DNA from: Leptospirales bacterium
GTDB lineage: Bacteria; Spirochaetota; Leptospiria; Leptospirales; Leptonemataceae
Direction: 5' to 3'
NCBI GenBank assembly: GCA_019694685.1
Contig: JAIBBM010000001.1
Location: forward strand, 124,001-188,000
Length of the DNA stretch: 64,000 bases
Within the stretch, counting starts at the first letter, position 1; each line of letters begins with the position of its first letter. The notes beneath the pieces were generated by a model. The model was not told the DNA's origin, ran no database searches, and saw nothing but the letters and a program-made list of their open reading frames with translations. The position numbers and the translations under genes are program-made. Positions 1-8,911 of this stretch are shown one piece after another.

Positions 1-2
1 TC

Positions 3-224
3 TTCGGCGGTCTCTCTTCGCGTCCGGTCTTCGCAAGAAAGGAAGGAGCCGCGTGGTCCAGACTGCTCGCCGGCGCGGTGGCTCTTCTTGTGATTTCAGA
101 CAGCATGCGGGCCATTTCTATCTTCAAAGAGCCTGTGTCTGAAGCTCTGATTCTGGCGCCCTACTGGGCAGGACAATTTGGCCTCGCACTCTGGCCTATT
201 TTCGATAAAAAAAAGCAGTTATAA
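3..224 (+). CDS. C-terminal part of an integral membrane protein (5' end outside window)
   Basis: An open frame runs from the window edge to a TAA at 222-224. It encodes about 73 residues. Two hydrophobic stretches are visible (around LLAGAVALLVI and LALWPIF), and the tail ends in the lysine-rich KKKQL, as expected for the cytoplasmic end of a polytopic membrane protein. No family can be named from this fragment. It reads in the same direction as the ceramidase gene, 74 bases downstream. Confidence 0.5.
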   Translation, partial: FGGLSSRPVFARKEGAAWSRLLAGAVALLVISDSMRAISIFKEPVSEALILAPYWAGQFGLALWPIFDKKKQL

Positions 225-298
225 GGGGCATATAAGGGGAAAGTAAGCGAATCGCAAGGTTCGCGTTTATGCTGAGAACATAGCAGGGGGAATTTACT

Positions 299-2383
299 GT
301 GAACAAGTTCAAGACAAGCTACACAATCGGGCTGTTGCTCTTCGCCATCTATTGCGGTGCAGACAAAGAGAAGGGGCCCATGATCGCTCCGATTCCGGGA
401 GCGAGTGCATCCAACCACAATGATCTGACCACGGCCGGGGCCTTTACCGGTACCTGTTTCACTGCAGATAAGTTCAACGTTGGAAGGGGAATCTACGACA
501 TCACTGGATCTGCGGCCGAACTCGGCATGATGGGCTATGCCATGGTAGATCAAAAAACAGCTGGAATCCACATGAGACTGCGTGCTCGCGCTTTTCTCAT
601 AGAAAGTCCGTGCAACGGCAAACGCCTGGTCTACGTGAGTGCCGATCTTGGACAGGTCTTCCAATCCGTCAAACAGGGTGTGGTCAAGAAACTCGTTGCG
701 GCCTACGGAGATATGTACTCAGACGAAAACGTAATTCTAAGCGCCACGCATACCCACAGTGGACCTGGCGGATACTCTCACTACGCGCTCTACAATCTCA
801 CTATCCTTGGCTATGACCAGCAGAACTACGACGCAATCGTCAATGGAATCTTTCAGGCCATTGTTCGCGCGCATAACAACGCAAAGCCGGCAACGATCGA
901 ACTTGCGACTGGTGATGTAAACGATGCAAGCATGAACCGATCTCCGATTGCATACGCTGCCAATCCAGCCGCAGAGCGTGCGAAATATTCCGCGGACATT
1001 GACAAGAAGATGACTCTGTTGAAATTCCGTGGAACAGATGGAAAGGAACTTGGATTGCTCAATTGGTTTGCAGTTCACGCCACCAGCATCGGAAACAAGA
1101 ATCATTTAATCAGTGGCGACAACAAAGGCTATGCCGCCTATCGTTTCGAAAAAGCGAAAGGCACAAATTACGCATCCGCTGATACCTTTGTTGCCGGATT
1201 TGCAAATGCAAATGAAGGAGACGTTTCTCCCAATCTCTGGGGCGTTCCAGATCTGGTTCACGACTTTGATCGCACATACACAATTGGAAATAGACAATAC
1301 GAGACTGCGAACACACTCTACAATCAGGGTGGGAAAGTTCTTTCGGGCGGAGTGGATTACAGACATGCTTACGTAAACTATTCGCAGGTGACTGTGGATG
1401 CTCAGTGGACGGGCGGTGCTGCGAAATCCACGTGCAAAGCAGCCATCGGCGTTTCGTTTGCAGCTGGTTCCACAGAAGACGGCCCGTCCGGAGTTCCATT
1501 GATTACGGAAGGCATGACGTACGGTGGAGCAAGCTGGCCCATGTTCACGCTGGTTCCAGACGACCAGGCATGCCATGAAAAAAAGATCATTCTGCTTCCA
1601 ACCGGTCGCATGACCCCGTATCCCTGGACTCCAGAAGTACTGCCTGTGCACATTGCACGCATCGGAAGTCTGGCGATTGTCGCAGTTCCCTTTGAGTGTA
1701 CTACGATGTGCGGGCGTAGACTTCGCGATACGGTTGGCGCAGAGTTGAAGGCAGACGGAGTTACAGACGTAGTGATTGCCGGACTTGCAGATGCATACGC
1801 AGGATATGTTGCAACGAAAGAGGAATACTCAGTGCAACACTACGAAGGTGCTTCTACTCATTTCGGACCAAACCAGCTCGGGGCAATGCAGCAGGAATAC
1901 GCGAAACTGGCTCGTGCCATGCGAAACGGAGAAACAGTCAATCCTGGCCCTACACCGCGCGACCTGAGCAATAAGCAATCATCGTTGATCACGGGCGTTG
2001 TGTTCGATGATGTACCGCTGTTCAAAAGCTTTGGGGATGTTTACCAGGACGCTGCGGCTTCCTATTCGCGTGGTACGGTGGCCAGTGCTATATTCTGGGG
2101 CGCTCACCCACGCAACAATTTGCGTACTCAAGGAACCTACCTGGAAGTACAAAGATGGAACGGTTCTAGCTGGGTCACAGTTGCATCCGACTGGGATCCA
2201 GAAACGAAATACGAATGGGCTCGAGATGGAATTGCGAACTCAAAAGTAACAGTCAAATGGTCCATCCCGGCAACGGCGGCCACAGGTACATATCGCCTGC
2301 GCCAGTATGGAAACTGGAAATCAGGCTGGACGGGAGCCATTAGCGCCTACACCGGAACGTCTCGCAGTTTCACAGTCAATTGA
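299..2383 (+). CDS. Neutral/alkaline ceramidase
   Basis: Probable secreted amidase that splits ceramide into sphingosine and fatty acid. The family is zinc-dependent. The 694-residue length fits bacterial neutral ceramidases with the catalytic domain followed by an immunoglobulin-like C-terminal domain. Visible motifs: the zinc-site THTHSGPGG (H151, H153), FAVHATS with H260, LISGDNKGYA, and NEGDVSPN with S310 in the position of the family's nucleophilic serine. The GTG start is preceded by AGGGGGA. The N-terminus has a short hydrophobic core ending in FAIYC (C19), so it may be a lipoprotein, although this lipobox is poor. No sphingolipid biosynthesis gene is nearby, so the substrate may be host- or environment-derived (inference). 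Confidence 0.9.
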   Translation: MNKFKTSYTIGLLLFAIYCGADKEKGPMIAPIPGASASNHNDLTTAGAFTGTCFTADKFNVGRGIYDITGSAAELGMMGYAMVDQKTAGIHMRLRARAFLIESPCNGKRLVYVSADLGQVFQSVKQGVVKKLVAAYGDMYSDENVILSATHTHSGPGGYSHYALYNLTILGYDQQNYDAIVNGIFQAIVRAHNNAKPATIELATGDVNDASMNRSPIAYAANPAAERAKYSADIDKKMTLLKFRGTDGKELGLLNWFAVHATSIGNKNHLISGDNKGYAAYRFEKAKGTNYASADTFVAGFANANEGDVSPNLWGVPDLVHDFDRTYTIGNRQYETANTLYNQGGKVLSGGVDYRHAYVNYSQVTVDAQWTGGAAKSTCKAAIGVSFAAGSTEDGPSGVPLITEGMTYGGASWPMFTLVPDDQACHEKKIILLPTGRMTPYPWTPEVLPVHIARIGSLAIVAVPFECTTMCGRRLRDTVGAELKADGVTDVVIAGLADAYAGYVATKEEYSVQHYEGASTHFGPNQLGAMQQEYAKLARAMRNGETVNPGPTPRDLSNKQSSLITGVVFDDVPLFKSFGDVYQDAAASYSRGTVASAIFWGAHPRNNLRTQGTYLEVQRWNGSSWVTVASDWDPETKYEWARDGIANSKVTVKWSIPATAATGTYRLRQYGNWKSGWTGAISAYTGTSRSFTVN

Positions 2384-2432
2384 GTGCAGTTAGTGATTTA
2401 CAGTTTGCCGGGTTCCGAACAGCCTTTCGTTC

Positions 2433-3515
2433 GTGGACTCCGGGAAACTGGTTTCAGTTCTGACCATTGACGACTCTGCGACCGTAATTGCCTACCTCCG
2501 TACTCTGCTCAAAGAAAGACAGATCATGACGGACGGATGCGGCAGCCTCGCAGAGGCTCGTTCCATTCTTGCTCAAAAGAAATTCGATCTGATATTTTTG
2601 GATTTAGTTCTTCCGGATGGAAGTGGGATCGACCTTCTAAAAGAGATTCGCGCGAAAGACAAAACCACTCCCATCCTCATGCTCACCGGGCGCGGAGATG
2701 TGAAGACCGTAGTTTCCGCAATGGCTCTGGGCGCAGATGGTTTCGTGGAAAAGCAGGATTTGTTCCTGGATGATTTCATGCTGGCCGTGGATCGAGCAGT
2801 GGAACATCGACATGGAATTCTTGCACGCGAACAATTAGAACAATTGAAGAGAGACATGTACGCGATGATCACCCATGACCTGCGCAATCCAATTGGAAAT
2901 GCGGGTGCTGCGGCAGATCTTCTGCTCACCATGACGCCGGATGACCCCGACCACAAACAAGTCCTGAGCATTATACGCACGTCCATCGATTCCGCACTCG
3001 GACTGATGGAACAATATCTAGACTATGAAAAAATCAATGCCGGCTTTCTCGAACTACATAAGAGCAAATGCAATCTCGCGGATTTGGTCACAGCAAGCGT
3101 AAACAACGTTGGAATGGTTGCGCGAAAACGCAAACAGGAACTGACCGTGGACGCACAAGCGTTTGAGGCAGCAGTGGATCCACTGCGAATGCAGCAGGTG
3201 ATGGAGAATCTGATCTCCAATGCGATCAAATATACTCAAGAGGGTGGTAAGATTTCAGTGCGACTGTACGGGACCAATGGATCCATTATCTTTGAAGTAG
3301 AAGACAACGGCTTTGGAATTCCGCCCGCAGAATTGGAAACGATTTTTGGAAAATTCAAACAGCTTACGAATGGAACTAAACTCTCCAGAGGTTTTGGCCT
3401 CGGGCTAATGATCGCACATGAAATTGTAGAAGCTCACGGAGGAACCATCAAAGCGGAGTCTGGTGGCTCGATCGCGAAGGGCTCGCGGTTCACCGTCCGA
3501 TTACCTGCTGTTTGA
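2433..3515 (+). CDS. Response regulator-histidine kinase hybrid (REC-HisKA-HATPase)
   Basis: A soluble 360-residue signalling protein in which the receiver domain comes first. REC: acidic pair D13/D14, phospho-acceptor D57 in FLDLVLPDG, T85 and K107. HisKA: H148 in MITHDLRNP. HATPase: N box with N259 and N263, DNGFGIP at 291-297 and the GFGLGL lid at 320-325. There is no membrane segment, PAS domain or DNA-binding domain. It therefore takes phosphate or a signal through its REC domain and controls its own kinase, so partners must be encoded elsewhere. GTG start. It lies 49 bases after the ceramidase gene, so co-transcription is possible. Confidence 0.9.
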   Translation: MDSGKLVSVLTIDDSATVIAYLRTLLKERQIMTDGCGSLAEARSILAQKKFDLIFLDLVLPDGSGIDLLKEIRAKDKTTPILMLTGRGDVKTVVSAMALGADGFVEKQDLFLDDFMLAVDRAVEHRHGILAREQLEQLKRDMYAMITHDLRNPIGNAGAAADLLLTMTPDDPDHKQVLSIIRTSIDSALGLMEQYLDYEKINAGFLELHKSKCNLADLVTASVNNVGMVARKRKQELTVDAQAFEAAVDPLRMQQVMENLISNAIKYTQEGGKISVRLYGTNGSIIFEVEDNGFGIPPAELETIFGKFKQLTNGTKLSRGFGLGLMIAHEIVEAHGGTIKAESGGSIAKGSRFTVRLPAV

Positions 3516-3535
3516 TGAAGAGGGCTGGATTCAGA

Positions 3536-3552
3536 CGGCGACAGAATCGCCG
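3536..3552. terminator. Hairpin between convergent genes
   Basis: Perfect 6-bp stem CGGCGA/TCGCCG with loop CAGAA, in the 44-base gap between the convergent kinase and epimerase genes. No clear T-tract follows on either strand, so terminator function is only suggested by position. Confidence 0.3.
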
Positions 3553-3559
3553 CCACTTC

Positions 3560-4594
3560 TCACTTCCCTGTGATGTTAAATACGCTCTTGTTTTCTTCCA
3601 CCCAGCGAATTAGCTTTTCCACACCTTCGCGAGGCTTAACCTTTGGATTGAATCCAAACTTACGTGCTTCCGTGATGTCGCAGATGAAGTATCGCATATC
3701 TCCAGGACGCTCTGGATGAAATTCAATCACTGGCTTTGTTCCAAGAATTTCTCCGATCATTGCGATGCACTCGATGAGTGAAATCTTGTGTTCTGGTCCG
3801 CCGCCAATGTTGTACACACCAGGGATAGGATTTTTGAAATACGCGAGATAACTCTGCGCTCCGTCGCCGGCATACAGGATGTCGCGCGATTGCTTTCCAG
3901 TTCCAAACACTCGCAAAGGAAGACCAAAGACCGCGCGAATTGCAAAATTCGCAACCCAGCCATGATCTTCGCCGCCAAACTGACGAGGACCATAAATGCC
4001 TGTAAAACGGAAGCTTGCCCCGGGTGTCTGAAGCATGTCGGTAAAAGTGCGCACGTAATGTTCTGCTGCCATCTTGGATGCATGGAGCGGAGAAAGTTGC
4101 CCTACCATAACAGGATGCTTTTCATCAATGGCAACGGGTGTTCTTTCGTAAGAAGTGGCACCCTCTTTCAGAGTGTCGTTGATTGAGTTTCCATACACGT
4201 GAATGCTCGAAGTATTCACAACGGGAATCCTGTGCTTTCTTGCAGCGTCCAGAACGTTGAAAGTACCCAGGACATTGGTGTTGAAGTCCAGGCGTGGATC
4301 TTCCCAGGAGATGGTCATGGCAGGCTGCGCGGCTGTATGAACAATGAAGTTGCATCCGGATGAATGATCTTTCATGGCCTGCTCGTCGCAGACGTCCGCC
4401 TTTACCATTTCGCAGCCAAGAGCTTTGAGGTAGTCCCAGTTAAAATTTCTGGTCTTTTCGGTGCCGTATCCGGTCTTCGCAAGCTCGTATTTTGTCATGC
4501 TATCATAGCTAACAACTTCCCAGCCTTCTTTGCGAAAAAGCTCACACACATGCGAACCAAGAAAACCACATCCACCAGTAACCAGCACTTTCAT
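3560..4594 (-). CDS. NAD-dependent sugar-nucleotide epimerase/dehydratase (extended SDR)
   Basis: A 344-residue extended short-chain dehydrogenase, probably acting on a nucleotide sugar for surface polysaccharide. The N-terminal Rossmann motif GGCGFLGSH (7-15) and an SSIHVYG segment (129-135) are clear. The catalytic YxxxK motif is altered: the segment reads SPLHASK, with K174 kept but L170 where the active-site tyrosine normally sits. The enzyme may use another residue, or belong to a divergent subgroup. Substrate is not predictable. The ATG start has AGGAG upstream, and the gene follows the acyltransferase gene by 28 bases on the same strand. Confidence 0.8.
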   Translation of the reverse strand: MKVLVTGGCGFLGSHVCELFRKEGWEVVSYDSMTKYELAKTGYGTEKTRNFNWDYLKALGCEMVKADVCDEQAMKDHSSGCNFIVHTAAQPAMTISWEDPRLDFNTNVLGTFNVLDAARKHRIPVVNTSSIHVYGNSINDTLKEGATSYERTPVAIDEKHPVMVGQLSPLHASKMAAEHYVRTFTDMLQTPGASFRFTGIYGPRQFGGEDHGWVANFAIRAVFGLPLRVFGTGKQSRDILYAGDGAQSYLAYFKNPIPGVYNIGGGPEHKISLIECIAMIGEILGTKPVIEFHPERPGDMRYFICDITEARKFGFNPKVKPREGVEKLIRWVEENKSVFNITGK

Positions 4595-4622
4595 CGCATA
4601 ACTCCTATTAGTTGATCAAGAA

Positions 4623-5780
4623 TCAGGGCGCCAGCAGCGCTTCTAGATCCTTTGGAACGGCGCATGCAAGCACGTTCTTCTCCACGCCGAGCCCCTGCAG
4701 AGTATCCTCTGAAAGTCGCTGGCTCGTTTTTCCTGGCCCGAAGTCAACGATCGTGGTGATCTTGCTCGAGTCTGCAACCGGCTTCATGGACTTATCCCAG
4801 TAAAGGGGATTGATTGCCATATCCAGATACATTCCAATCGCAATGTCTGCGTCTCCCTGAAGATTTCTTCCATCATAGAAGGAATACACAGGCACCTTGA
4901 GCGCGCTGCCCGGATAAGAGAAGCCAATGCGCTTGATGTCCGCTTCAAACAATGGGCGAATTGGGTCCATGAGAGGGCAGTGAAATGGGCAACTGGTACG
5001 AAGGTAAACTGCCTTCACTTTTTTTTCAGCAAGAGCCGCACCGTGCATTTCAGTGAAACGAACGAGAGAGGCACGATACGAAGATAGAATGCGGTTGGAC
5101 GGCGAATTGTAGAGACTCACATAAATCTTCTGATCCGCTGGCAGCTCTTTGTTGGTTGCATCTACCATTGCCTGAATGGTCTCGTGCGAATCTCCTACAA
5201 CCGCCATCATGGGCGCTGGAGCTTTGTTGCCTGCTTTTTCAGATCTTGCGATCTCATCTGCTGTGGGCGCGAAGAATGGATATACTTCCTGCGCGCGCAC
5301 ACCCAGATATAGTAAGTATTTCACATATTTTGCCGCGGCGGCGTAGTAAGCATCTCCATCGAGATCCAGTGCAACCAGAGACGCAGGAATGAGGCCCTGG
5401 CTGTGACCGCTGGTTGCTTCTGTGGCTGCAACGAGGTCCTTGCGAGAGATTCCCTTGTTCACTGTGTTTTCAAAATGAGCAAGTTGTGTAACCTGAATCA
5501 TGGGAATCGACACAGCAGCGCACGCAAGATAATCCTCAGATGGAATCTTTGATTCATCTTCGAGCCAGGCACGTGCGTCCAGACCATGCGGCAGACCCAC
5601 TGTCCCATCCACATGAGGACGCTCTTCTTCAATTGCGCGAAGCACAACATCGAAGAATTTCTTCATAGAAGGTTCTTTATAATATTTTGCAAGTTCCTTG
5701 TACCAGGGCGCACCCTGGCCGCCAAACTGAACAAACAGCCGGCCCTGTCCGGCTTTGGCCTGAGAAATGATCTTTGACAT
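4623..5780 (-). CDS. ACP S-malonyltransferase/acyltransferase-domain protein
   Basis: A 385-residue stand-alone acyltransferase, presumably loading malonyl or acyl groups onto acyl carrier protein in fatty-acid synthesis. The start QFGGQGAPW resembles the QGsQ entry of FabD. The nucleophile elbow is GHSQG (S127), and H267 in TSCPFHCPL is a good candidate for the catalytic histidine. GHSQG, rather than FabD's usual GHSLG, is typical of malonyl/palmitoyl transferase domains in fungal and mycobacterial type I synthases. The protein is also longer than classical FabD (about 310 residues). It lies 10 bases downstream of efp on the same strand. A specialised acyltransferase rather than the main FabD is possible. 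Confidence 0.75.
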   Translation of the reverse strand: MSKIISQAKAGQGRLFVQFGGQGAPWYKELAKYYKEPSMKKFFDVVLRAIEEERPHVDGTVGLPHGLDARAWLEDESKIPSEDYLACAAVSIPMIQVTQLAHFENTVNKGISRKDLVAATEATSGHSQGLIPASLVALDLDGDAYYAAAAKYVKYLLYLGVRAQEVYPFFAPTADEIARSEKAGNKAPAPMMAVVGDSHETIQAMVDATNKELPADQKIYVSLYNSPSNRILSSYRASLVRFTEMHGAALAEKKVKAVYLRTSCPFHCPLMDPIRPLFEADIKRIGFSYPGSALKVPVYSFYDGRNLQGDADIAIGMYLDMAINPLYWDKSMKPVADSSKITTIVDFGPGKTSQRLSEDTLQGLGVEKNVLACAVPKDLEALLAP

Positions 5781-5790
5781 ATACCTATCC

Positions 5791-6354
5791 TTACTTGCTT
5801 ACGCGTTCCACGAAGGAAATTTCGCGCAGGTCGATCTTGATGCGATCACCCTGTTTTACATACAATGGCACAAGTACTTCCCCGCCGGTCTCCACGGTTA
5901 CTTTCTTTCGTGAAGTTCCAACCGTGTCCCCTTTGATCGCGTCTTCCGCATACGTAACTTCTAGTTCTGCAAAGTTAGGGGGCGTGACACCAACCGGATT
6001 GCCTTCGTAGAAAGTGATTTCAAAAGGCATCTCTTCCTTCATGAAAGGAACGATGTCTTCCACGAGCACCATTGGAATGCTTAGTTGCTCATAGTCATCT
6101 TTGTCCATGAACACAAGGTGATCACCGTCTTTATATAGAAAAGTCATGTAGCGCTTTTCGAGATCAACATCGTCGATCTTTTCAACCGCTTTGAAGGTAC
6201 GCTCAACTACAGTCCCACGCTTCAGGTTTCTGAGCTTTGTGCGGACAAATGCGCTGCCTTTTCCAGGGTTGACGAATTGAGAGAAGGTAACAGTGTAGAG
6301 GTCGTTGTCTACTTTGATGACCTGGCCTTTACGCAGGTCGATTGGATCCATCAT
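5791..6354 (-). CDS. efp: Translation elongation factor P
   Basis: A 187-residue three-domain EF-P that relieves ribosome stalling at polyproline. Domain I carries the acceptor loop NPGKGSAF with K32 (K31 if translation begins at the second Met) as the residue modified by beta-lysylation in many bacteria. OB domains II and III follow, with the C-terminal GDRIKIDLRE segment. It is divergent from the lysine 2,3-aminomutase gene, whose product makes the beta-lysine for this modification. The two start codons share the tetranucleotide CATG at 6352-6355. The EpmA-type ligase is not in the window. Confidence 0.95.
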   Translation of the reverse strand: MMDPIDLRKGQVIKVDNDLYTVTFSQFVNPGKGSAFVRTKLRNLKRGTVVERTFKAVEKIDDVDLEKRYMTFLYKDGDHLVFMDKDDYEQLSIPMVLVEDIVPFMKEEMPFEITFYEGNPVGVTPPNFAELEVTYAEDAIKGDTVGTSRKKVTVETGGEVLVPLYVKQGDRIKIDLREISFVERVSK

Positions 6355-7504
6355 GCGAATCGAGATTTATAAAAAAGGCAGGGCAGTCAAACAGAATTAC
6401 GATTGGAAGGAAGAGCTGAGATCTCGCATCAGTTCGGCGGATGAACTCCTCGAATTCATGCCGGATTTGCCAGAATCGCCGCTCTTTCGCCGTTTGTATG
6501 CATCTGTTGAAGATTTCCGAAAAGTGGCGGAAGCCATGGCGGGAGAGTTTCGATTCTCTGTAACTCCTTACTATCTGTCCCTGGCCAATCTGGAGAATGC
6601 CAGATGCCCCATCCTCCTTCAAATCCTTCCTCGCCGGGAAGAGCTCGAAGACCAGGTGTTCCAGTTCCCGGATCCTCTGGCAGAAGATTCTCATCATCCC
6701 GTGGACGGCCTCACTCATCGGTACCCGGATCGTGTGCTCTGGTATCTTTCGCACAACTGCGCAGTCTACTGTCGATTCTGCATGCGAAAACGAAAAGTAT
6801 CCAGGTCAAACAGCGCACCGGATCGGTCTTCGTATTCTGCGGCACTTGACTACATTCGCAATCACAAAGAAATCAAAGAAGTGATCCTGTCCGGCGGAGA
6901 TCCACTTTCGCATTCGGATCAAACCATTCAGTTCTTGCTTACGGAGCTTCGCACAATCAGCCATCTCTCCAGCCTCCGCATCCACAGTAGAATGCCGGTC
7001 ACTCTGCCGTCTCGGATTACAGATCAACTTACAGACGTTATGCGACAGGCCTTCCCTGTTACTCTGGTGACTCATTTCAATCATCCAGTTGAAATTACGG
7101 AGGAAGCTACCTCGGCAGTGCGAAGATTGAGAATGAACGGTGTGACCGTATTGAACCAGACAGTCCTCATGCGCGATATCAACGACTCCACACAGACAAT
7201 AGAAGAATTGATGCTAGGCTTGCTCCGTATAGGCATAAAGCCCTACTATCTGCATCAGTGCGATGAAGTGCACGGGGTTTCGCACTTTCGCGCGAACATA
7301 GAAACTGGTTTGCAAATATTGCGCGATCTTCAGGGAAGAAACCCGGGCATTGCAATTCCGCGCTACGTCATTGATCTTCCTGGCGGCGGAGGGAAGGTGC
7401 CCCTGGAGAATCAATACCTCAGGCGCAGGACGGATGATGGCCTGGAATTTGAGAACTGGAGCGGTTTGAAATTCACTACAGTCCAGGATCGCGAAGACAA
7501 ATAA
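6353..7504 (+). CDS. Lysine 2,3-aminomutase (EpmB/KamA family radical SAM enzyme)
   Basis: Radical SAM/PLP enzyme that converts L-lysine to (R)-beta-lysine, here probably for EF-P modification. The cluster motif is CAVYCRFC (C136, C140, C143). The PLP lysine lies in PGGGGK (K348). At 383 residues it is between EpmB (about 340) and KamA (about 415). I chose the ATG at 6353 because the protein then begins shortly before the conserved DWKEELRSRI segment. An ATG at 6305 would lie deep in efp. No strong Shine-Dalgarno is visible, and the start overlaps the efp start, so promoters of both genes must lie inside the opposite gene. Confidence 0.9.
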   Translation: MRIEIYKKGRAVKQNYDWKEELRSRISSADELLEFMPDLPESPLFRRLYASVEDFRKVAEAMAGEFRFSVTPYYLSLANLENARCPILLQILPRREELEDQVFQFPDPLAEDSHHPVDGLTHRYPDRVLWYLSHNCAVYCRFCMRKRKVSRSNSAPDRSSYSAALDYIRNHKEIKEVILSGGDPLSHSDQTIQFLLTELRTISHLSSLRIHSRMPVTLPSRITDQLTDVMRQAFPVTLVTHFNHPVEITEEATSAVRRLRMNGVTVLNQTVLMRDINDSTQTIEELMLGLLRIGIKPYYLHQCDEVHGVSHFRANIETGLQILRDLQGRNPGIAIPRYVIDLPGGGGKVPLENQYLRRRTDDGLEFENWSGLKFTTVQDREDK

Positions 7505-7544
7505 AATGCTCGCCGTGTGCCCGGGCCCGGTCGACTTCTAGTAC

Positions 7545-8222
7545 GTGAAGCAGTCAGAACTATCACAGAAACTGCAGATCAAGTCTGGCATGCGGATTGG
7601 GACCATGAATGCGCCGGATATGTTTGCCAGAAAGCTCGCGCCCGTTCCAGAGGGATCGGAACTTTCGCCGGTTGCACCCTATGATCATCTGACTGTATTT
7701 GTGAATCGCAAAGCGGAACTGGATCGTTTCGCTCTTGGTGCGATGAAATCTATGCGCCCGGGTGGAATTCTCTGGTTTGCCTATTTGAAAAAAGCATCAG
7801 GCGCAAAATCGGACGTAACGCGAGACGATGGATGGGACGCTCTTACGCGGGCAGGATGGGGCCCGGTATCTCTCATTGCCATTGACGGCACCTGGTCTGC
7901 TCTTCGCTTCCGGCCCCTCACTAAGGAAGAACAAGAAGATCGTGCCAACCGCAAGGTTCCTCTGGACGAAGGAATAGAAAAAAAGCCATCCAAACCTAAA
8001 CCGAGCGTCGCACGAAAACCTCCCGCAGTGCCGGCCGACTTAACAGCGGCCCTTGCCAAAAATAAAAAAGCTAAACAATTCTTTGAAAGTCTGGCGCCAT
8101 CTCACGCGAAAGAGTACATTGTCTGGATCACAGAAGCAAAGAAGGCTGCCACTCGCGAAACTAGAATCGCCAAAACCATCGAAAAGTTGCTCCAAAAAAA
8201 GAAGAACCCAACCATAAAATGA
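7545..8222 (+). CDS. YdeI/OmpD-associated-like protein with DUF3052-like N-terminal part
   Basis: A 225-residue protein with two parts. Residues 1-130 resemble the DUF3052 family (PYDHLTVFV, RPGGILWFAYLKK, DVTRDDGWDAL). After a Pro/Lys-rich linker, the C-terminal segment FFESLAPSHAKEYIVWITEAKKAATRETRI matches the YdeI/OmpD-associated family helical motif. Biochemical role is unknown in both families. The GTG start lacks a clear ribosome-binding site, so the ATG at residue 16 is an alternative. The stop overlaps the ispD start (ATGA), implying translational coupling. Confidence 0.65.
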   Translation: MKQSELSQKLQIKSGMRIGTMNAPDMFARKLAPVPEGSELSPVAPYDHLTVFVNRKAELDRFALGAMKSMRPGGILWFAYLKKASGAKSDVTRDDGWDALTRAGWGPVSLIAIDGTWSALRFRPLTKEEQEDRANRKVPLDEGIEKKPSKPKPSVARKPPAVPADLTAALAKNKKAKQFFESLAPSHAKEYIVWITEAKKAATRETRIAKTIEKLLQKKKNPTIK

Positions 8223-8911
8223 ATCTACATTGCATCCTGCTCTCGGGAGGAACCGGAGAGCGAATGGCAGCCGGAAAACCCAAACAATTCATCGAATTAT
8301 TGGGTATTCCTGTTCTGCGCTGGAGCGCTCTGACACTTTCAAACTTTTCAAAACGCCGCCTGACGGTGGTAGCTCCGGCCAACCTCCTTGCAGAAACCAG
8401 ATCCATACTGGAAGGGATAGACAGCGTAGTAGTTCCAGGTGGATCCACTCGGCACGATTCTACGTTATGCGGCATTCGATCCATTGCAAAGGAAATCCAT
8501 CTTCAGAGCGATATCATTCTCATCCACGATGCCGCAAGACCAGTCATCAGACACGCTGAACTTTCGCGCCTCTGTGATCTCTTCAAAGACGAAACAATCC
8601 TATGCTCTTCCCTTGTGGGTCCAATCGTGGAAACGATCGTTCAATCGAGGGATGGGAAAACATCTGATGGAATTGCGGACAGAGATCAACTCCGCGCGGT
8701 AAAAACTCCGCAGGCATTGCGCGCAAATGCTCTTCGCGCACTTCTGGAAGTGGAAGGAAATTTTACGGACCTTTTGAGCTGGGCGCACGCCACGGGATTG
8801 AAGGCAGGTCTGGCTCTGGCAGAGGAAACAAATGTGAAACTAACTTCTCAAGGGGATCTGGATTTGATGTTGAGCTTGCTCAACCGTCTGAAGATCGACG
8901 GACCTTCGTAA
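8219..8911 (+). CDS. ispD: 2-C-methyl-D-erythritol 4-phosphate cytidylyltransferase
   Basis: Third step of the MEP isoprenoid pathway: MEP + CTP gives CDP-ME. The N-terminal nucleotide-binding signature LLSGGTGERMAAGKPKQF is canonical. PGGSTRHDST, IHDAARP and a TPQALR segment are also present. The 230-residue length is standard. It is coupled to the upstream gene by an ATGA overlap, and its last 32 bases overlap the 3' end of the convergent MarR gene. Confidence 0.93.
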   Translation: MNLHCILLSGGTGERMAAGKPKQFIELLGIPVLRWSALTLSNFSKRRLTVVAPANLLAETRSILEGIDSVVVPGGSTRHDSTLCGIRSIAKEIHLQSDIILIHDAARPVIRHAELSRLCDLFKDETILCSSLVGPIVETIVQSRDGKTSDGIADRDQLRAVKTPQALRANALRALLEVEGNFTDLLSWAHATGLKAGLALAEETNVKLTSQGDLDLMLSLLNRLKIDGPS

